The translations under genes and the position numbers were made by a program. 64,000 nucleotides of DNA from Arabidopsis thaliana (lineage: Eukaryota; Streptophyta; Magnoliopsida; Brassicales; Brassicaceae). Location: the NCBI RefSeq assembly GCF_000001735.4, contig NC_003075.7:3473001-3537000 (forward strand), written 5' to 3'. Each line of letters starts with the position of its first letter. The stretch's first letter is position 1. The notes below the pieces were generated by a model that was given only the letters and a program-made list of their open reading frames with translations, had not been told where the DNA came from and searched no databases. Shown piece after piece: positions 57,126 to 64,000 of the stretch.

Positions 57126-58921
57126 CTATATTTTTACTTAGGTTAAAAATTTCAATTTTGGAGGAAAACTAGGTTACAATGGGTCCTATCCGGAGCTATC
57201 CGCGGATCTGCGGTTTGACCCAATAGTTTTCCTAACTTTACAAGGTTATTTCGCAATATCCCTCAGATTTCTATTTCAAATTAATTCAAACGAAAATAAA
57301 AAATGAGAGTGGCAAAATAGAATTATTTTTGGCAGAAGATGGCAGAATAGATAAAAATCCAGTTTGTTACTGACATTGTTAGTGAGTGATCAACTTGCTG
57401 AGTTTGAAACGCCTAATCTTTTATTAATTTTCATTTTCATGCTTATATCTAAAAAACAAAAGCAGAAATTTCAGCTCTACACGTTAATAAGTTGATAGGT
57501 TTCTTTAAAAGGATTTCACTTTAAATTTCTAAGTGCAGAATTTCAAGACAAAAATAAGTCACACGTCAAAACTTACTACTTACTAGTTACTAGTAATCTC
57601 TTTTGCAAAAAAACTAGCAGAGAGCTTTGTTGTCAAGCGTGACTTCAAGGTTTTCTTTCATCCCAAACATCTAGTTGTCAATCCACAAAAACATTGAAAT
57701 ATAGAAAACTTTTTAACTTTTAAAATATTTTTAGTTTTCACGTTAATTCTTGAATTAATTACTCAGATATCATAGAAAAGTATATTTATTCCCAGAATAT
57801 CATAAATCTTTTTTTAATTACTCAGATGTTTTGAGCATTTGTTTAATTACAATTAACACCCTTGATTAGTTTTACTAAATAATATTATTTAATTGGTTTT
57901 TAATTAAGAAATAAACAAAAAAACAATCATTATCCACGTTACCAATCCACGTCATTTACCCTAATCCACATCATTACCCTAATCCACATCATTACCCAAA
58001 TCCACGTCATTCGAAAGCAAAAATTCTCTTAAACATTTTGGTTTTCCCTTTTTTCCTCGACAATTCACTGTTCATCCGCGCCCGAAAAAAAAGAAAAAAA
58101 ACAATCGCTCTCTTCTCTCGTTCAGTCGACGGTTATTACGACTGATTTTTGTCGTCACTGATTTACATACGGTGGCTGATTTGTTAGATCTATTCGATTC
58201 GATGGCTGAGTTACTGTTTGATGGTTATTCACGAATGATTTATGATTTATCAATGCAATTGTGTCTGAGTTTGTTATATGGTGTGGTTGAGTTATGGTTT
58301 AATGCGTTTGTAAGAAGTGTTTTCTGAATTGATGTATATAATATTTTCAAATATTCTTAGATTTTATGAAAATTAGTATAAGTGATTAATATATATTGTA
58401 GAACAATGTAGGATTTGTTCCAAAACATGTAGGACTGAAATAATTTTGTTCTGTTACATTGTTTAGTATTTTAAAATTATAACCAAACCGAATTAAAGCC
58501 AAATAGAGAAAAGTTTTTCGAATATGGTAACTTTTTTTAATGAAAATGTAAGATTATTTTATTATCTAAAATATATTTTTAGAACCAATTACAAATAGAA
58601 ATAATTATCATGTCTAGAAAACAACGAGAAAAGTTTTTGATATAGTAAAAATATTAAAATTAAATAAAAAAAACTTATGTAAATTTAAGTAAAAAGAAAC
58701 AATACTAAAATTATATTTCATTATGTAAGTTTTTTATACAATTATTAATTTATGATATTAATGTGACCATATATTTACACAGGATTTTCAAAAAAATTAT
58801 TATCTTATTAATTTATTGATTTGTATCACTTTTTACACTGATCCCAACTCGGGTCCGGAAGAATTTCTTAATATATAAAGGTTATTAATTTATCGAGTAT
58901 TAATTTATAGAGGTTTTACTA
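57126..58921. other. Non-coding part of the Mutator-like region
   Basis: AT-rich, no ORF supported. Includes a GTGGCAAAATAGA word (57311) that recurs as GTGGCAAAATAGA at 62509, so it may lie in or near a terminal region, and three CCACATCATTACCC-like copies at 57940-58010. A probable leader (58080-58300) follows. Confidence 0.45.
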
Positions 58922-59185
58922 TACATGAAAGAACTAGTACATACTGTACAAGTACACGGTACAAACATAATAAGACTTAACAAAATTACAAAGTACTTAC
59001 AAATCAAGACATAATACATGAAGCACTAGTACAGACGGTACAAGCACACGGTAAAGACATAACAACATTTAACAAAATTACAAAGTACTATTCCCTTTAT
59101 GACCTAAAAGTACCTAAAATCAAGACATAATACATGAAGCAATAGTACAAACGGTACAAGTATACGTTACAGACATAAAACACAA
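58922..59185. repeat. Tandem repeat rich in GTACAA (inverted TTGTAC)
   Basis: Two full and one partial copy of a 90-118 bp unit starting at about 58922, 59012 and 59130 (TACATGAAG-like start, ACTAGTAC, GGTACAA, TTAACAAAATTACAAAGTAC). Five exact GTACAA and several GTAC variants. It lies directly downstream of the MULE transposase gene. Confidence 0.85.
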
Positions 59186-59204
59186 CAGATAATACACATT
59201 TAAT

Positions 59205-61841
59205 TATGATTCGGACTCTCGGGCTGCAACCACACATTGATATTAATCCCAGGCTGAAACTTGTTATTAGTCTTCTTTCGAAGACGTTCCCCGGTTGATG
59301 GAAACCATGTGTCTTGATTTCTCCCTAGTTTATCTTATAGTATCCGGCGGTAAGACTATCAATTGTTTTATCTCATCTGGAATAATCCAAACTGATGATT
59401 GCGGGACTGGATAAATGGTAATGAGCTATGCCAATTTCCACGTATTCATATGGTAATAACGCGAAGTTAGATCTTCCATTTCGAGACTATCTAATATCGA
59501 TTCGGTCCCCACAAAGTTTTGGGCAGCGGCAATCGCATGTACACACAGATACTTGTTGACATCAAAACGTCGGCAATAACAAGTTTTCCTTAGCAAGTCA
59601 ACAAAATAAATTGCATCAAGCAAAGGTAAAAGGAAGTATTTCCTTCAACGCCCAAACGTACTGTTCAATGATTCACACGCATTGCTCGTGTCTATGTTAT
59701 ACTTCTCCCCTTCAAAATAACACCTTGCCCAATTTTCCACCTGAGCCCATTCATCCAAATACGAACCGACATTAGGAAATCCTCTCCTAAATTGAGCATA
59801 CTCTCTCGTTAACTCAAATTGAGTATAAACATGTGCGCATGCAAGGAATTTAACCGCGACTTCTTCCTTCTCATTTTTCACCCTTACTTTAACGTTTTGA
59901 AACAAATGCCAAACACAATGGCCATGTCTCGCGTTTGGAAACACCTGCATAACTGACTTGATGATGCTTTGATGTCTATCACTCACAAAAACCAAACCTG
60001 GTTCATCCGCATAACGGATTTCAGCTTGTTAAAAAACAACGACCAACTAGCATCGTTCTCCCTATCAATTACTGCAAACGCAATGATATAATTGTCATGA
60101 TTAGGATCTTGGGCTATTGCGAAAACTAATATACCGTCGTATACGGTCTTAAGAAAAGTGGCATCCACAATAACAACTTTCCTCATAACTTTAAACCTTT
60201 CAATGGAAGCACCCAAAGCAACGAATACGTACTTTGGAAACACCTGCATAACTGACTTGATGATGCTTTGATGTCTATCACTCACAAAAACCAAACCTGG
60301 TTCATCCGCATAACGGATTTCAGCTTGTTAAAAAACAACGACCAACTAGCATCGTTCTCCCTATCAATTACTGCAAACGCAATGATATAATTGTCATGAT
60401 TAGGATCTTGGGCTATTGCGAAAACTAATATACCGTCGTATACGGTCTTAAGAAAAGTGGCATCCACAATAACAACTTTCCTCATAACTTTAAACCTTTC
60501 AATGGAAGCACCCAAAGCAACGAATACGTACTTTGGAAACACCTGCATAACTGACTTGATGATGCTTTGATGTCTATCACTCACAAAAACCAAACCTGGT
60601 TCATCCGCATAACGGATTTCAGCTTGTTAAAAAACAACGACCAACTAGCATCGTTCTCCCTATCAATTACTGCAAACGCAATGATATAATTGTCATGATT
60701 AGAATCTTGGGCTATTGCGAAAACTTATATACCGTCGTATACGGTCTTAAGAAAAGTGGCATCCACAATAACAACTTTCCTCATAACTTTAAACCTTTCA
60801 ATGGAAGCACCCAAAGCAACGAATACGTACTTAAACTTTTGTTGTGCATCCACTTCCACATATGATATTGTCCCGAGATTCACCTCCTTTAACATGTATA
60901 AATAAGAGTACAAGTCGGTGTAGTTTTTTTCAGGACTACCCCGCACGTCACTAATGTGTTGTTTTTTTCCTCTCCATGCGGTAGCATACGAACAATGCAA
61001 ACCCACTCTTCCCCGAACAATACTCATTATGCTTTTAGGTGGTGGAGTTTGAAACTTACCTGGATAATTCTCATGCAAAAGAGACGCGGCTAACCGTGGT
61101 GTGCCGGTATGTTAACAATCGCTTGAATTCTTATCAGACCGCTTGATTGTATGCATCTTCCTGTGAACTCTAACACTGAAACAATTTGAGCTCGTTACTT
61201 TTGCACATCGTAAATACTATTTACAAGCAGTTGTTGTAGATTGTCGGCATCGTAACATGAGTCGCTTTAGATCCAATTTTATAGTTGCGGTCGCAAAACA
61301 ATACTTATTTGCAGCTCTGTAAACCAAATCTTGCACCGCCTCCTTAGAAAAAAATTCTTGGTGTAGTTCAATCCCCATTCCATCTTCCCATTCCGTAACA
61401 CTTTGAATTTTCTCACTACTCTCACTTCTTTCACTAGCAGCACATGAAAGATCATAATACTCAATTCTACCAACCTCACCATTATCTTTTTCCCTATCCA
61501 TCTGGCTATCCACATGCTCAATAAGTACATTCTTTATTTACTACCTCCACATGCAAAGCTGGTCTTATTCCCTTAGCATTCACTACCATTAGATACCCTA
61601 AAAAGTCATCATCATCTACAATAGATATCTCTCTCTTAGATGTGCATAGAATGTAACTCAAGTTCAACTTCCTTGAGGTTTCATCTATTCCAATCTTCTT
61701 GCATATGTTTTCTACTAACAATGAGTATGTTATCTTTGACGTCTTCAACAACACACCACTTAAAGAATTGTTTGAAAATCAATCATGGTTTTCTGAATAG
61801 TACCCATAGTCAAATTGTATGAATGTGTTCTTGTTCTTCAT
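59205..61841 (-). pseudogene. Mutator-like (MULE) transposase with SWIM finger, interrupted by a triplication
   Basis: Minus strand. The start at 61841 (MKNKNTFIQFDYG) is followed by an in-frame TGA at about 61785. An N-terminal PB1-like region is at 61518-61754. The MuDR DNA-binding region is at about 61250-61360 (FFSKEAVQDLVYRAANKYCF, LKRLMLRCRQS). A helix-rich part at 60840-61078 has PPPKSIMSIVRGRVGLHCSYATAWRGK. The catalytic core has VVIVDATFLKTVYDGIL (first Asp), FAIAQDPNHDNYIIAF, VFVSDRHQSIIKSV (second Asp), HCVWHLFQNV, ACESLNSTFGR and a later Glu region. A SWIM finger is at 59460-59580 (CYCRRFDVNKYLCVHA, CxC-x-CxH). The C-terminus reads SSVWIIPDEIKQLIVLPP. A 299-bp triplication at 59934-60830 breaks the frame. 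Transposase of MuDR type, not functional as written. Confidence 0.87.
59934..60830. repeat. 299-bp perfect tandem triplication in the MULE catalytic domain
   Basis: Units at about 59934-60232, 60233-60531 and 60532-60830. Units one and two appear identical. Unit three has at least two changes (GATTAGAATC for GATTAGGATC near 60702, and AACTTATAT for AACTAATAT near 60726). The junction shares CTTTGG/ACTT, a few bases of microhomology. Each unit encodes the first and second catalytic Asp region; 299 is two more than a multiple of three, so each junction changes frame. Confidence 0.97.
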
Positions 61842-61859
61842 CGCCTCATGTAATTACAA

Positions 61860-62080
61860 ATAAATTATTAAAACATAATTACGTAATTATTCAGATTGAG
61901 ACATAATTGTACCTATATTATATCTCATTGATACCATTTATACCAATTGTCATAATTTATCTCAATAAAACATTTGTACCCCCTGTACTATTATGTCTCA
62001 GTTTTACCATTTGTTCCAGTTCGTCAATTCTAGATTTCTCAAATCAATAATTTCGATTGAACTCTCCGATTCAAAACGAT
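61860..62080. repeat. Leader region of the MULE transposase with TTGTAC-type words
   Basis: TTGTAC at 61908 and 61973, plus TGTACT at 61984 and variants (TTTATACC, TTGTTCC), in the 5' flank of the transposase. The following 62080-62380 is GC-richer (62190-62340: repeated GCCGGCGAAATCG and GAAATCGGAG), probably the 5' leader. Confidence 0.6.
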
Positions 62081-62380
62081 ACAACAGCCCATAACGAACA
62101 ATACAAAAAATTTATGTTATTAACAACTAACTCAACCAAGAAATTCACATTAATCTAGAAATCAAAAAAATATCGGATTTACTTTTGTCGGTGAGGAGGA
62201 AGCTAACTTTGGGAGCAGATTATCGGCTTGGAAGCTACGGCGTCCTCGAAAGCTAATTCGCCGGTGAAATCGGAGCTCAAATCGCCGGCGAAATCGAAGC
62301 TCAAGTCGCCAACGACGAAATCGGAGAAAATCACGTATCGGAGAAAAGAGTCCCGCGAAGACGTCGGTTTTCTTTTTTAC

Positions 62381-62729
62381 TAAATAATTTCTTTTTTTAC
62401 TAAATCATTTCTTCTCCACAATTATTCATTAAGGAGCTAAGGGTAATTACACATCCTTGGGTGGCACTCTGAATAACTAGTGGCACGTCAGAATTTTTTT
62501 CCAGTTTCGGTGGCAAAATAGATTGGTGCTCGTAACAAACTATATATGAGATTCTCTTATAAGATTATCACATATCTGTGTTTAGTCTCTAACCTGAACC
62601 TTATTTTATCTAAAGTTTGCCTTGGTTGAAACAATATATCTCAAACCAAGGATGGTAGGATCAGTGGTAGTTCTGCACCAATCAAGTAAATCTATCACTA
62701 TGCAAATTCAAATCTCTAGGGGATTAAAG
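62381..62729. other. Right edge of the Mutator-like region
   Basis: Contains GGGTGGCACTCTGAATAAC, GTGGCAAAATAGA and AGTTTGTTACGAG in mirror (62510-62545). Matching inverted words near 57311-57370 are short, so an exact terminal inverted repeat was not established. Confidence 0.4.
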
Positions 62730-62955
62730 TTCTTCTACACACAGCAATATATGCCTCCGATCTTCCAAATGAAAGACTCACTTTATGGGAAGAGCTAACA
62801 CAAAATAACCATACCTATTCTACGGATTCCCATCCATGGATAGCTAGAGCCAATTTAAATCAGATACTCCATATGAATGAACACTCCTCAGTAAGGACAT
62901 AACCTGACCTGCAAATGGCGGAACTTAGAGAATGCTTAAACCATGCTGGCTTTTA
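62730..62955 (+). pseudogene. LINE endonuclease (APE-type) fragment
   Basis: Plus-strand reading gives IYASDLPNERLTLWEELTQ, then HPWIARANLNQIL and NEHSSVRT. This corresponds to the AVYAS-x-ERxxLWxEL, then PWLxxGDFNxIL, then EHS pattern of plant LINE apurinic endonucleases, with the GDFN motif decayed to RANLN. About 70 codons, a stop after SVRT. No reverse transcriptase nearby. Old remnant. Confidence 0.65.
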
Positions 62956-63830
62956 AGGCCTGAAGAGCCATTTGCCAAGAAATTAGACAAATTATTTTAC
63001 AACAGATTGTTACAGCTTTTTCTCATAGTCAAGCTTGTTTCCTTCCTCCTGTTTTTTTCTATCATTCAGCTTCTCTTCTTGATCTATATGTCCCTTTACT
63101 TAAAGGTTTGACAAAGCCTTTCAAATTCTTTAATTTCTCTCACAAAACACCCTAGTTTTATTTATACGTCTGGGCCTAAAATACCTTTATCACTTTCCTA
63201 CTTGTATATATGAAGATAAATGCCATAAAAAGAGCTTTCAAGTCTATCCATAAGGAATAAGGACACTATCTCAGAAATGAGAGAGAGTGAGACTAACAGT
63301 TTGTTGCAATTTGTGCAGGTGCAAGCTCTAAATAATCCTAATCCACAAACATTCAAACAAGAGAACAGAGTGAAAGTATTTGAGGAACACAGAAAACAGA
63401 CATATATACACTTAAACAACACGAATAGTCAACAATATGTTCTTCTATCCGATTATAAATCCTCAAACATTAGCTCTAAATTTCACAAAGTGAAAACTAT
63501 AAATTCATGAACCCTAATTTATCATAATGATATTCTCTCAAGTTTATGTGGTGTTAAAAGTTGATTAAGAGAGATTCTGAAAATATTACGTTTTAATTTG
63601 AACTATAGGGCGTCCATTTTTAACGACACTGTAGACAAGAGAATTTTCATTAACATATTTGAAGTTGAGGGTTTTTCCACTAAATATATAATCGAGAGGT
63701 TTTCTTGCAATTTATCTTGAGTTGATGAGTTTTATTACTAAAACCCCTTTGTTTTTGAACAAAACCCCAAGTTTTCTAATTTATTTCTAACATCTCTCTT
63801 CAATTTGACTTTTGACAAAAAATTCGACAA
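62956..63830. other. Unassigned AT-rich DNA
   Basis: No gene supported. Short opposing frames at 63198-63422 and 63277-63510 overlap each other and show no domain. Confidence 0.45.
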
Positions 63831-63833
63831 TTA

Positions 63834-64000
63834 GGGGGTGTTATTGGTTTGTGATTTTGAAAGACTTTTAATGACTTTTAAAAAATATAGAAAGTAGATA
63901 AATCAAAGATTTTAAATGATTACTAAAGAGTTTTGTATAATTTCTATGATTAGTTTTTCAAAATCTTGTAAGGTCTTTATATAATCTTGTAAAATCTCCC
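63834..64000 (+). mobile_element. Terminus of a probable PIF/Harbinger-type element or MITE
   Basis: A run GGGGGTGTTATTGGTTTG starts at 63834 directly after TTA (63831-63833), the target trinucleotide of Harbinger-type elements. The following 160 bp repeat AAAGACTTTTAATGACTTTTAAA-like words. The element continues beyond the window, so the other end and target duplication cannot be tested. Based on recollection of similar plant ends. Confidence 0.45.

Noticed and set aside
57311-62545. Long terminal inverted repeats of the Mutator-like element
   Set aside because: Only short words (GTGGCAAAATAGA, AGTTTGTTAC) match and their orientations are inconsistent; exact element ends could not be fixed by eye.
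63198-63510. Two overlapping short ORFs on opposite strands
   Set aside because: No domain, AT-rich and mutually overlapping; likely chance frames.

Overview
This is eukaryotic plant DNA with no recognisable intact host gene. It is a transposon graveyard of the kind found in pericentromeric heterochromatin. The repeat families point to a Brassicaceae genome: Athila-type Ty3/gypsy elements carrying the Athila ORF-1 gene, a Mutator-like element with DUF1985 genes, CACTA elements with TNP2, DUF4218, DUF4216, transposase_24 and TNP1 domains, and hAT elements with BED fingers. This is inference from family recognition alone, and the species is not determined. Almost every coding region is frameshifted, truncated or interrupted.

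Layout. At 1-8.5 kb is a degraded CACTA element (+). An hAT element (1945-6414, GTCATTGG target duplications) split it, and a solo LTR (2730-3514, ATAAG duplications) later landed in the hAT, giving a three-level nest. At 8.5-11.9 kb are an Athila-type LTR, a piece of Ty3/gypsy pol and another LTR piece. At 12-26.7 kb is an Athila complex: the ORF-1 gene, a gag-protease ORF without reverse transcriptase or integrase, then a run of LTR and gag segments in alternating orientation that form inverted repeats. At 26.7-35 kb is a minus-strand Tat-lineage gypsy element with an extra antisense ORF, broken by two solo LTRs that keep perfect 5-bp target duplications (28968-30977 and 32890-34659). At 35-36.6 kb is another Athila LTR with its primer-binding site.

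At 36.8-38.4 kb is a second hAT fragment (+). At 38.4-43.8 kb lies CACTA material (-): a transposase_24 gene between two subterminal-repeat arrays, then a TNP2 gene. At 43.8-44.9 kb is a partial LTR. At 45.3-48.5 kb is a second compact CACTA unit with only a transposase_24 gene. At 48.5-53 kb is AT-rich DNA holding a polyadenylated retroposon (50403-51744) with a 16-bp target duplication.

At 53-62.5 kb is a Mutator-like region: a small (+) gene, a DUF1985 gene (-), a MULE transposase (-) with a 299-bp tandem triplication in its catalytic domain, and non-coding arrays of the word TTGTAC. The last 1.5 kb holds a LINE endonuclease remnant and the probable start of a Harbinger-type element.

The most interesting hypothesis is that the DUF1985 gene and the TTGTAC arrays form a sequence-specific anti-silencing module like the one known from Arabidopsis VANDAL elements. 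Second is the repeated inverted Athila architecture, including two inverted gag copies that share a premature stop codon.
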